Shown here: positions 34,478 to 46,270 of the stretch, in pieces | Numbering within the stretch: position 1 is the stretch's first letter | Layout: every line of letters begins with the position of its first letter | Source of the DNA: Antedon mediterranea | Lineage: Eukaryota > Echinodermata > Crinoidea > Comatulida > Antedonidae | Reading direction: 5' to 3' | Assembly: GCF_964355755.1 (NCBI RefSeq) | Contig: NC_092671.1 | Location: 1,367,001-1,431,000, forward strand | DNA: 64,000 nucleotides | The notes under the pieces: generated by a model | The model's database searches: none | Told to the model about the DNA's origin: nothing | Seen by the model: only the letters and a program-made list of their open reading frames with translations | Position numbers and translations under genes: made by a program

Positions 34478-35204
34478 CTTAAGGGGACACCTTTGGGACC
34501 CAAAAAAGTGCCCCGTCAAGTGTTTCCATTCAAGAGGGATTGGTCATCATATTAAAACATATATTGCCCCTTGTTCATTTTACAGGAAAGTGTCCCTTAA
34601 TAGGAGTGTCCCTTAATAGGAGTGTCCCTTAATAGGAGTGTCCCTTAATAGGAGTGTCCCTTAATAGGAGTGTCCCTTAATAGGAGTGTCCCTTAATAGG
34701 AGTGTCCCTTAATAGGAGTGTCCCCTAATAGGAGTGTCCCTTAATAGGAGTGTCCCTTAATAGGAGTGTCCCTTAATAGGAGTGTCCCTTAATAGGAATG
34801 TCCCTTAATAGGAGTGTCCCTTAATAGGAGTGTCCCTTAATAGGAGTGTCCCTTAATAGGAGTGTCCCTTAATAGGAGTGTCCCTTAATAGGAGTGTCCC
34901 TTAATAGGAGTGTCCCTTAATAGGAGTGTTCCTTAATAGGAGTGTCCCTTAATAGGAGTGTTCCTTAATAGGAGTGTCCCTTAATAGGAGTGTCCCTTAA
35001 TAGGAGTGTCCCTTAATAGGAGTGTCCCTTAATAGGAGTGTCCCTTAATAGGAGTGTTCCTTAATAGGAGTGTCCCTTAATAGGAGTGTTCCTTAATAGG
35101 AGTGTCCCTTAATAGGAGTGTCCCTTAATAGGAGTGTCCCTTAATAGGAGTGTCCCTTAATAGGAGTGTCCCTTAATAGGAGTGTCCCTTAATAGGAGTG
35201 TCTC
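34478..35204 (+). repeat. 16-bp minisatellite, about 38 copies
   Basis: A leader, TTAAGGGGACACCTTTGGGA (34480-34499), is followed from about 34590 by tandem copies of AGGAGTGTCCCTTAAT, with occasional GTTCC or TCCCC variants. The array ends at TCTCAAAGGAGGTGTTC. It belongs to the same family as 32040-32400. Confidence 0.97.
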
Positions 35205-37593
35205 AAAGGAGGTGTTCTATTGTATAGTTTTATATAATATAATTACCTGGTATCTGTTAGTTTTATGTCTTTTTGCTTTAATTTAGCAGTAAATAATTTG
35301 TTTGCTATATGTTTACTTTTAAATGTTATTTTGTATAATGCTTATAAAAAAAAAACCATTATAGAAGTTCTTCATATAATTATATAATATTTATATCATA
35401 AAAGATAAAATTGATAAAAAGAATTACATAATGAATTGTTTGCAAGCACACAATTGTTATGCTTATATGAATGTTTAAGGTATCCACTGTAAATTACATT
35501 TTGCAATATAAAAAAATATGATACATGTAACATCTAGTCTAATTGATCTTAATGGAGTAATTTAAATGCAGCGATTAAACTAGAAATTTAATATAGCATT
35601 TAGTGTCATTTATCATCTCCGCATCCTACGAATCTTGATGCTTTCTCTATCATAAGGTGATTATATTATATCGTTTGAAATATATCTTATGTTTAATACT
35701 GGCAATCTATAACGAGGTAGGCAGGTAAATCATTAAGGTTCAATCCGATGCGACATACTTGGACAAACACTACACCAAGGTAATTTTATCTTAAAGCCAT
35801 GTTCACACACACACACAACTACTGATTAGCATTATCTAGATATAAGCCTGTGTTCACACAGTTCTTCCTTATCTGGATCAGTGTTATTATTTTACTAAAA
35901 ATCATATAATCCCAAAAGTCATATGAATTCCCACACGCTGATTTGAATACCAGAAGTTGATTGGCTATTGAATATAGAGGTCAAATTACTAAATTGGATG
36001 TGCAGAATCAGGCTATCCTGACCGGCCAAACAAAATTTTGATTATCAGATCGGGCATTCCCATGTAGACGACGTTTGGTTACATCTCGATTTGGATTATA
36101 GTCCGCTAGTCCAGTCTAGTCTCAAAATATGAGTCCATAACAAACAGTGATTTTTTATTTCATCTTGTATAGTAAAAAGAATTCCTTATATAATATATTT
36201 GTTATAATAAAAACTACAAAAGCAATTCTGTTACATCATCTTACAAAGAAGGCTACACAAACGAAAACTGGAAGGGTTCCCTCTGGTGGTGGTTGAAATG
36301 CTTGATGGTTATAATTTTTTAAAAAGAGTTAAAAATTACAATTTTATCAAACTACCTACTAGTTGATAATCATTGTATTCATGTCTAACGTAAGTCTGAA
36401 TGATTTCACAGCGTAGAGAGGCTAGTTAACGAGAGATGTTAATCAACATCTTACAAAGTACATGCATGAATAAACGATGACAATGTGATTATGGGGAAAT
36501 GATCTATTTCCTAAGTAACACTGGTAGATAGCTTATGTCAGATACTAATCAATACTGATTCTCTAAGTTTTATCTTACAATACTATAGATCTTTAGATGT
36601 AAATACACATGTCGTCAAACTGCTTTTTTACTTAGACTCAGTGATCTACCTTTAAATTCTACACTGTCATCTATTTCTTTCTTTTTTAGGACTTTGTTTA
36701 AACCATGCCTTCTGATTGAACCATGACATTCTACTGCATCATGCTTTTAAGCTGAACCATGCTTTTCACTAAACCATGCCTTGAAAGGTTTGCCTCTCGC
36801 AAGTTGACATTTCTAAGCAACTATATCGACCTCTATTTTTCAAAGAATTACCAAAAACCCATTAAATACTATTCAAATTTGGGTCAACTTAAACCTAAAT
36901 ATAGGGATACTACACTCAAAGCAGCTTATACTTGGAATAAATGATGCTATAGGCCAAACTTTATATTTAATAACATGTTCTTGGTTTGCTTCAGACATAA
37001 TAAGTATGATGCTTGGCTTTCACTAAAATTAGTTCTGTCTATTTTCTGATCATTTTCAAACCAATGCCAAAGGGAAAACAAATTTCCTAAAAATATTAAT
37101 CATTTTACTTAACGAAAAAAAAAATTAAAAACGTGAAAACTACAAGGCCTAAATGTATTTGGTTCATAATGTCAAAATGTCAATTATTGTGTGGTTTCAC
37201 ACCCACAACAAACCTGGCAGATTAGGATTGAGCTCCTAATTAAATTATAGCACACCAGCTTCCAATGTATTGGTACTAGTACTAGTGTTAAACCAACATA
37301 ATCACATCTCAATCAGCACAGTAGAAGCTGTCATGTAGAGGAAATTGATTCCTGGCAAAAATATCAAAGCAAAACAGCACTACAGTAGCAACACCATTGC
37401 AATTCAATAGTCTACTCGCAGCCGTAATTATGCTCTTTTTTGTTGTTTTTTTTTTCAATAATAACTGCTAAGAGGTGTATCTTTATCAAGTCCTTCTTGC
37501 TAAGTGAGACAATTTTACTTAATAAAGTTTGAATGCTTTCACTCGCGTACAAGGGAATACTTTTTGCTTTTTTTTACAGTTTAGAGGTCTTAC
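35205..37593. other. No gene seen
   Basis: AT-rich, with a short AC run near 35805. The 61-codon plus-strand frame at 36759-36944 shows no recognisable features. Confidence 0.5.
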
Positions 37594-37659
37594 CACAACT
37601 GTGGTAAAGCTCATAGAGCCAACAAAGTTTATGTGCGGACACTGGTAACATTTCCCTTC
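37594..37659 (-). CDS. Candidate small exon, unknown protein
   Basis: The minus-strand exon runs between acceptor TTACCTGAG and donor GTTGTG/GTAAGA; 66 bp = 22 codons, phase 0 to 0, open. It reads EGKCYQCPHINFVGSMSF then TTVV. Strand and phase are compatible with the candidate exons at 37959 and 31028. The short length makes chance a real possibility, and the pyrimidine tract is weak. Confidence 0.3.
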
Positions 37660-37958
37660 CTCAGGTAATTTTTTAATCAACAAAGTCCAGTGTGAATATG
37701 GCTTTTATACTAAGCCAAACTACATTTTCTTCATTATACTTGTAAAAAGGTGTATTAAAAAAAAGATTATGAAAAATTTACATTTGCGCTGATACAAGAT
37801 CAAAATGTCATCTACAAACGACCTACATTTCCAAGCTGCAAATATAAAATGTAGTAAACCTAAAAAGAAACTTTGCATATGATCTGATGGATGTAATCTA
37901 ATTGCTGATGTATTAGGTTTGAAGACAGCAAGATCGACATCTCTAAATTGAATCTTAC

Positions 37959-38002
37959 CTCAGGTGCTACCTCAGGTGATATATCCACCTGTCCTCTGTA
38001 TA
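37959..38002 (-). CDS. Candidate small exon with tandem donors
   Basis: The minus strand has a strong donor CCTGAG/GTAAGA, with an alternative CCTGAG/GTAGCA 12 bp upstream, which would vary the product by four residues. The open frame reads YRGQVDISPEVAPE and ends in phase 0, matching 37659. The acceptor CTATGAG is poor. Confidence 0.22.
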
Positions 38003-38166
38003 CTCATAGAGCAAACACATTATGCATTAGATTCTGAGATTTTGTAGACAAAATTTGCAAATCTTATTTTAATGTTGTAAAGACGGATTTAAATCACACA
38101 GGATAAATTAATTTGTAATTTTCTCGCAAGAGGACTTTCAGATTGTGAATAAATCAATTGAGTTTG

Positions 38167-38327
38167 TTAAGCTCTGTCTATACTATCAAACTAGTTTGAC
38201 AAAAAATAGTGAGATGCACCCAAATATGGTAGTAATATGCTTAAATATGGTAGTGATATGGCATCATCATGTTCATATATGGGCACATCACATTTTTTTG
38301 TCACATAAAGTTTGATGTGCAGACCTT
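38167..38327. mobile_element. MITE of the GCTCTGTCTACACTATCAAA family, copy 1
   Basis: Left end AAGCTCTGTCTATACTATC. The interior has the CCAAATATGGTAGT and GGGCACATCACATTTTTTTG blocks. The right end AAAGTTTGATG is decayed. Compare the intact copy at 58391. Confidence 0.75.
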
Positions 38328-38597
38328 TCTCATTTGAAACATTCAAATCATTGAAAACAATGCAATAATAGGCTGCACTCAAAAAACATAAAATCACGGA
38401 CAACCAGATGTATCCTTTACGGACAGTGAGATGATTTTATAAACTTGTTTGTGCCAAAATCTATGCACAACTAATTTTGAAAATATTCTATTAACAGTTA
38501 TGTCATTACATACATCTTGTGTATATTTTACTGCGACACATCCAACATTTTATATTTGTAACGAAGACTAAGAATTATATAATCTAAATAATCAACC

Positions 38598-38735
38598 TAA
38601 AGGTCTGTCTACACTATCAAACTAGTATGTGACCAACAAAATGTGATGTGCCCATATGATGATGTCACTTCACTACCAACAGATTTGGGCATATAACAAC
38701 TATATTTAGGCACATCATATTTTGAGCTTAACACA
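38598..38735. mobile_element. MITE copy 2, right end lost
   Basis: Left end AAAGGTCTGTCTACACTATC, followed by the GTGCCCATATGATGATGTCA block. The right inverted terminus is missing. Confidence 0.7.
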
Positions 38736-39809
38736 TTTGCCATTAGTAAACATAATTAATGAAAGTAATTGATTTTACAAATTGAACAGCTCTTTTGATA
38801 CAATTCCCCCTGGATTAATAAACCAGCTGAATTAAATACGTAATGTTCATTCTATCTACGTACGCCACTTTGAACTATAACATGATTTGAACACATTAAG
38901 AGTTACACAATCACAGTCGTGAAATATGGTTGTAATTTGTGCAGCAAATTAATTTTTAATATAACTTATTGTGTTGTTCCCTTCTGTAAGTGGTGAGCTC
39001 CTATTGGTTTGAAAAATAAAAATAAATGTTTGCAGATACTTTGACAAGAGTCAAGATTTGATTTTGTGGATACTAGACGAAAACATTACATGACAACTCA
39101 AACATTTTAGTAGGGAGATTTTGGTTTCATGTTGCGCTATAAGAAGATGTCATTGTGCACACGCTCAGAAACATGAGCAGGCGCAAAATGACATTGAATG
39201 CCAGCTGCATAGTGGAGTGAGGCATCATAAAAATTAACACTCCATATTAACAATTAAAGATGTAGCATTACTACATTAATATCTAAAGTTAAATTGCTGT
39301 AAAATTGGTCATGGCGGGTGCTAAACTGCTAACAAATGACATATCAATATTGTGTCACATTGAAGGCCAAGCACAACTACAGCCACTGCCCACTATTTAG
39401 ACATCAAGGCTAATCTTTATCCTAAGCTGTGATGGGTTATTGATTTTGTATAAGTAAATAATTCCTTTGTAAACTAGTAATTCTACATGTGTTGAAAAAC
39501 CTTCAAACAATAATCACATGTTCTAGTCTATGGATAGACAATTTAGAAGCACTGGTGTTTAATATATGTTATTGGTATACTGCTTTGCCAATTGTGGAAT
39601 CGCATACTGTTACTGTTCTGGTGGCCATCTTCTTCACATGGCTGTCATTGACAGATACTTTTAAAAATACTATTTGTTCTAATAGAAACAGTCATATTCT
39701 GTCAATTTGTTTAAACAAATAATTGTTATTCAAAGTTGCACAATTGCAATATTAAGTTTTAGTTTTTTAATATGTAACTAAAACTAAATTTAATATATGG
39801 TCTTTTTTA

Positions 39810-41289
39810 GGTTATATGCATGATATGCATATAACCTCTTGATTCTGTCAAAATCTTTATTTATTTATTTATTTATTTATTTATTCTTTCCTTAGCACTA
39901 TTTTGTCCGTGAATTATCTTGATATCAGTTTCATCTATCTAAGTCAATTTTTCAGAGTATATTCCTTATGGCCAGGAATCGATGTGGTTATATTTTCACG
40001 ATGCGTAATCAAAAATTACGCGGTCTACGCGCGATTTTACGAAATCACGTTTGTAATCATATCTTCACAAGCATGAATCACAATTAAACAAAATTTGGTA
40101 CTCATAAATTTCAGGTCATATTTCATCATATGGCAATACAATTACGTGCGTAGCGCATATAACGCTTGCGTACGCGCGCTTAAAATGTTCAAAATTGTCA
40201 AAATTTATTTTCGATGAAATTAGAGTACGTTTCAGGCAATTTTAAGCGTTTAAAAAATTGCCATGAGTGCGCAGATTTTTGCACGCGCACTGCGCGTTAT
40301 ACGTTAATGCGCACTCTTTTTGTCCGATTTCGGTTGTACAACCTTTCTTTAATAATATCATCATATTTTATTCACTTTTCAACGCGTAATTGCCTTATAC
40401 GAGCACGTCAAAAGTGACAGGCTACGCACGTGTAAGTTAACAAAATGGTGAAAATATGCTAAATTTTAAAATTAATATAGATCGTCAAAATGCTCGGGAA
40501 CACATATTTTTTATTTCATTTTCTTGAAGTGTATGTATCTTATGTATGATTTATTATTAAACTAAGGGAACAAAAGTTGATTAAGCCATAATTGATTGCA
40601 TATTAAATTAAAAAAAATTCATTTCGACAATCAAACAAATTATGACATTTTCTTAGGCCAAAATAACAAACTTAACATTAACTTTCTTCCTCCAAAAGTT
40701 CATATATTAAAGTTAAAAGTATATAGTTTGACAGTGCATCATTTTTGTACATTTTTAGAGATGTCATCATAGTAAAAAATTATAATTCATTGCGGTATTT
40801 AATAATCTATCTGCACCAAAGTGGTTACTGCATAGTAAATACACGGAGGAATTTTTCTACAATTTTTAGACAGTTGTGTATGGCTCGGTGGTGTGTGCTC
40901 GTGTCTATGGCACTCAAGGTACCGAGATCGAGTCTCACCTTGGGAAACGAAATAAGATTTTTTTTTTTATTATCCGTATTGTTTGTTCAAATTTATTTCT
41001 TAGTGTATATATTATACACATGATTTATAATGAAATCTAGATAAAAAATAACTTATGTCTTTATTATTATGTAACAGCAAATGTGGTTTATGACATTATA
41101 CGCAGAGGGATCTTTGATCGGATTGTGATACCGGCTATTGTATTCGCGTTAGCAAGGTCCTATCATATATTATAAATAATTATAGAATCTGAGAAAATCA
41201 ATGAATCAAAATATCTTTTAAAAATCAATTATCTTTATTAAAATCAATGCATATAACCTATAATTCGTCATAGTGACGAATTAAATCTA
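39810..41289 (+). mobile_element. Candidate Helitron/Helentron-like non-autonomous element
   Basis: The 5' end has the palindrome AGGTTATATGCAT-GAT-ATGCATATAACCT less one spacer base (39810-39838). The 3' end repeats ATGCATATAACCT. A perfect hairpin follows, AATTCGTCA/TGACGAATT around TAG, then AAATCTAG before a T run. Subterminal inverted repeats plus a 3' hairpin and a CTAG end recall Helentron-type elements (recalled). Inside are a TTTA microsatellite (39859-39889), CG-rich ACGCGCG motifs and a tRNA-like insert. No Rep/helicase coding is present. Confidence 0.4.
40879..40960 (+). mobile_element. tRNA-like SINE head
   Basis: TGGCTCGGTGGTGTGTGCTC (A-box-like), then ACCGAGATCGAGTCTCACC (B-box-like) at tRNA spacing, followed by an A-rich stretch and a run of 11 T. 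No second copy was seen in the window. Confidence 0.5.
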
Positions 41290-43529
41290 GTTTTTTATTA
41301 TAATTTACAAAATTTAGGTGGGGCTGAGGCAGACTCGGATCTATATATATTATATTGACGCTGATAAGCACTCCCCCAATGAATGTCCATCCTAAATGAA
41401 TGAATGATCTACTTGGAAGTTAAGACTATTATAAATTTCAATTAAATATAAGTGATGTCACTTTAGAAACATTTACAATGACTTTCAAAAGTAGAAAGAC
41501 CTTCAGAAATTAAAATAGCAGACATTAGCTTAAACAGGAACAAGAAAAGTACCCAACACAAAGATGCTTGCATAAATGTTGAATTAATTTTTAGCAAAAT
41601 CATTGTCTAACAATAAAAAAAAGTTCATTTTAATTGAATGATAGATGATATATCAAATTTTCTTCTGTTTATTATTGAAATTATTTCCCTTAACATGAAG
41701 TGCCATTAACCAGAGTTTAACATTTCATCAAATTAGATTTCACTTTTTGATTGTTTCCCTTGTCAGTCACGCTTATTCTCTAAACGTTTAATTTACTCAT
41801 CTTTAGTCTGTTTAGATTTTTCAGGTAATGAACAATAAAACACTCTTAACTTTCTAATAAAACTAATTGTTTTATAATACAGCCAACTCCTACTCAGAGA
41901 AAACTCCTATTAAGTTCTGTCTACATTATGAAACTTTATGTGACAAAAAAATGTGACGTGCCCATATATGGACATGATGATGTCATATCACTACCATATT
42001 TGGCCATATCACTACCATATTTGGGCACATCACACTTTTTTTTCAAATTAGTTTGATAGTGTATACAGAATTTTATTCCTATTGACACTTTCTTTTGTTT
42101 TATATTAATTTTAGGCTATTGCCTGACCACTGATTAACTTTGTATTTTCAGTCAGTCATATTTTTCTCATTGGAATTAGACAGCAAATTTAACTTGATCA
42201 CTTCTCACAAGTAAACTAACAAAATGATAATGAAAATATTACAAATTCTTGAACAGATGTCTGAAGACACTAGAGAGACAAAATAATGAATTCTGAAATC
42301 AAAGCGTTCAAACTCCCTTGACATCACCGCCAAGTAGCAATTTTAAGTAAATATTTTCCTATATCAGTAGTTTATCATTTCAAAACTTATGACACCTTAG
42401 GGAAAGATAGTACTTAGTTGATGACCGAGTCTTTACAATTAAACATCTTTTATAATTCATTAAGTGATTAATAACAAACACTTTTTAATACATACAACAT
42501 TTATATTCAATGAAAAGTTACAGTATACCATTGAGCAACAATTTGGAATCTATGGCTTTTAATACAGCTACAACAAATTACAAAAACATAAATTACATAT
42601 TTACTCATGCCATGGATGTAATTTTGATGGCAATACCTACCATCTAAATCTTCCACCAAACCTAAAGCTTATTTTAAAGCTTTTATTTTAATTTAGACAG
42701 TACTGTTTTATGTTTCTTCAATAGCTTTTCGACAATCATCTCTATATCAGTCATTCCTATTTATACTATATTTTATTGAAATTGTATATTATAAATAATA
42801 ATATTTTGATTATAACTATATTAAATATGTAATTATTATATTTGTTTGAAAGTCATATTAAAAATAATATTAAAAAAGTATGGATAAATGTTGTGAAGTC
42901 AAACATTGGTTAAAATGCTTTGAAATATATGATTTCTGCAAACACAGTCTTTCAATTCATGCATTTTATTAAGCCTATGATGTAATTAGGCTTAAAACTC
43001 AATTGGCAGATGTTAATGAATTACTTGATTCAAGTCAAGATCTCAATATCAATTTCACTCAAAAAGCTAAATTCTCACACCTTATTTGCATACACACTGA
43101 AGCAGCATGTCTTAAACAAATAATGATTGTTGTGAAATATGTTAAAATATTCAAGAAATTAATTAATTTATCATTAATTAAATACAGTATTCACTACTAC
43201 CAGTAGCACCATTTTCAATCTAGTGACATACTGTAAATATGATATATTACATTTATCTATAATTAGCAAAAAAATAATTTCTTAACCTTTTAACACAAGA
43301 TTGTTATTTTTAACATAAAAAATTGTAAAATACTATAGCTTTAGATCTGACATTTTAAATTTGAACTTTAAGTTTGTTGCGTTTCAAAACAATCCTATAT
43401 TTTGTTATTTTTATTCTATATTGTCGTTCAATGTTTATTTTATCCTTTTAATAGGATAATCAAAACAGTACTTTGTAAAACGTTGAAATCACAAACAAAA
43501 AGAATATCAACACAATTGCTACAACTTGT
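41290..43529. other. No gene seen
   Basis: AT-rich, with one MITE copy at 41910-42075. No supported coding exon. Confidence 0.5.
41910..42075. mobile_element. MITE copy 3
   Basis: Left TTAAGTTCTGTCTACATTATG and right TTAGTTTGATAGTGTATACA are inverted versions of each other. The interior GTGCCCATATATGGACATGA block matches the copy at 58391. Confidence 0.8.
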
Positions 43530-44382
43530 GCATACTGTACTATACCAAGTAATATATCAATGTACCTTTAAGTTCACAGTACGACTGTATTCTCTACTAT
43601 ACCAAGTAATACATCTATGTACCTTTAAGTTCACAGTACCACTGTATTCTCTACTATACCAAGTAATACATCTATGTACCTTTAAGTTCACAGTACCTAC
43701 CACTGTATTCTCTACTATACCAAGTAATACATCTATGTACCTTTAAGTTCACAGTACGACTGTATTCTCTACTATACCAAGTAATACATCTATGTACCTT
43801 TAAGTTCACAGTACCACTGTATTCTCTACTATACCAAGTAATACATCTATGTACCTTTAAGATCACAGTACGACTGTATTCTGTACCATAACAAGTAATA
43901 TATCTATGTACATTTAAGTTCACAGTACCACTGTATTCTCTACTATACCAAGTAATACATCTATGTACCTTTAAGTTCACAGTACCACTGTATTCTCTAC
44001 TATACCAAGTAATACATCTATGTACCTTTAAGTTCACAGTACGACTGTATTCTCTACTATACCAAGTAATACATCTATGTACAGTACCTTTAAGTTCACA
44101 GTACCTACCACTGTATTCTACTATACCAAGTAATATATCTATGTACCTTTAAGTTCACAGTACGACTGTATACTGTACTATACCAAGTAATATATCAATG
44201 TACCTTTAAGTTCACAGTACGACTGTATTCTCTACTATACCAAGTAATACATCTATGTACCTTTAAGATCACAGTACGACTGTATTCTCTACTATACCAA
44301 GTAATACATCTATGTACCTTTAAGTTCACAGTACGACTGTATACTGTAGTATACCAAGTAATACATCTATAATACATCTATC
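43530..44382 (+). repeat. 57-bp tandem repeat, about 14-15 copies
   Basis: The unit contains CTATACCAAGTAATACATCT, ATGTACCTTTAAGTTCACAG and TAC(G/C)ACTGTATTCT. The period is 57 bp with occasional 4-bp insertions. Since 57 is divisible by three, long open frames appear on both strands. They are artefacts of the repeat. Confidence 0.97.
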
Positions 44383-46021
44383 TCTAAGCTCCCAGTTTGA
44401 TACAGTATTACTGTACATAAGACTATAATAGCATGGGAAAGAATATCAGATATAATTTACGTTAATTTGTTATGTTTTATCACATGTAATGTTCATGTTG
44501 GATTGTTGTTATGCTTATTATGTATTATACTATACTGTATGTTGGTATTCAATTAAACATTTTTCTGTCAAATGGGGTAATATTTCTTATGACTGTTAGC
44601 AATGCTGTTCACCAGGAAGGGTACTCTCGCTATTATTGTATGCATATAAATAGTAATTAAATGTATTTTTTTATTATTAATTATTTAAAATATCAACAAT
44701 TTTTGAAAAAAAATGTCTTAATAAACATCCTGAAGTATTATCTGTAATCTTTATATAAAATGGCACCTTTAGCCTCATGGTATCTAATAATTTCTGGATT
44801 AAGTGCAAATTAATCTTTGAAAGTATTTTTTTTATGAGCTTGACATTTTTATAAAGTAATATGTCTCATAAAAAAATCAACATTATAAAAACATTGATTT
44901 TAACACATATTGATATTTTGACATTATGAAAAGCGTGTCATGTTGGAGATAATTGTTGAGTGGGCCGACAAACAGAGGAAAACTTCAATATTCTGTTTAA
45001 TGTCATCACAAGGCTACAAATGACAAATCAGTTTTCGTTGTCAGTTGTAAAACCAACTGTCCACAATCATACAAAGTGTTACGTCTCATATCTGTACTGT
45101 CCCTAGGGATATGATTTAATTATAATTTATATATATAATAGCAGCTGTATATTGTAATTATATAATTACAATCAAAACTAGCTATTTGTGTAATTGTTAA
45201 GATACATATATTTGAGGGTCTAATAATAAGTTTTGTGTTACGCTAGCGACCGGACAGGACCACAAACAAACACAGATAAACCATCATTGGATGGAAATGT
45301 CATTTATTAAAATAACGAATATTAAAACGTGTATATTGGTAAAACATAGATGACATATCACTTTTATTATAAAACTGAATTATATTACATTTATAAAATG
45401 GGTTACGCCCTATACGTTAAGTTCTTATACTTTCTGTTATTTACCGGTAGTACTCCCTTTCAGCACATGCTAACATAGCTAATAAAATGGAAAATATCTC
45501 ATTTAAAAACTACTATAAATTAAAAGTATATCTTTCATCTTCTGTGAGATTCAACATAGGCCTATATACGGTTCAACTGTTACCTTTGCAAATACATTCT
45601 AAAGCAATATAAAAGAGTTTTTTAAATTACTGGAATTTTTCTAATAAATTCATACACGTATAGGAGTACTGCAACATAATTCTTATTTAAAACAAATACA
45701 TGATATAACGTGGCATGTCGCCAATCTAATCTTTCAAAATTATAGTAATTAACAGAATATTTAGATTGCCTATTCTAGTTTTGTATGGAACATCTTACTA
45801 TGCTAGCGAGTTCTTTGCATATTTCTATGTACTTATTATCCATCAATTTTGATGAATCGCGAGTATATCAACTTACGAGATTCGTTATGTTTAGAAAAAC
45901 ATCTCAGTAGGAAAATGATATTAGAATTAAGATGAATGATTTCATACCAGGTAATGTGTAAGCAGATTTATTAGCTAGAACATGTCAACTTTTTAAATTT
46001 CATTTTTTTTTTTTAATTATT
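44383..46021. other. No gene seen
   Basis: AT-rich sequence without supported features. Confidence 0.5.
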
Positions 46022-46270
46022 ATTTCAATCAAATTTATTTAACCACGGATGCCTAGGCCTACTGCTTGAAATTAAAGACTTCACTTGAAATCATTATATA
46101 GGGTTTTATATTTACATAGTCACTTCAATTCAACTGTATTTAACCACGGAGGCCTAGGCCTACTGCTTGAAATTGCAGAATTTACTTCAAATTATTATTT
46201 TAGGGTTTTTTAAAAATAATATATATAGTCACTTCAATTCAACTTTATTTAACCATAGACTACTAGTTTG
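46022..46270 (+). repeat. Tandem repeat of about 100-108 bp, 2.5 copies
   Basis: TATTTAACCACGGA.GCCTAG then GCCTACTGCTTGAAATT recurs at about 46036 and 46137, with a partial third copy at about 46245. The spacer is TAGGGTTTT...AGTCACTTCAATTCAA. Confidence 0.85.

Noticed and set aside
34590-35204. Could the evenly repeated 16-mers be a CRISPR array?
   Set aside because: No unique spacers: the array is a head-to-tail minisatellite in an animal genome.
43402-44377. Open frames of 60-121 codons across the 57-bp array
   Set aside because: The repeat unit is divisible by three, so frames stay open by construction. The protein is a pure repeat with no domain.
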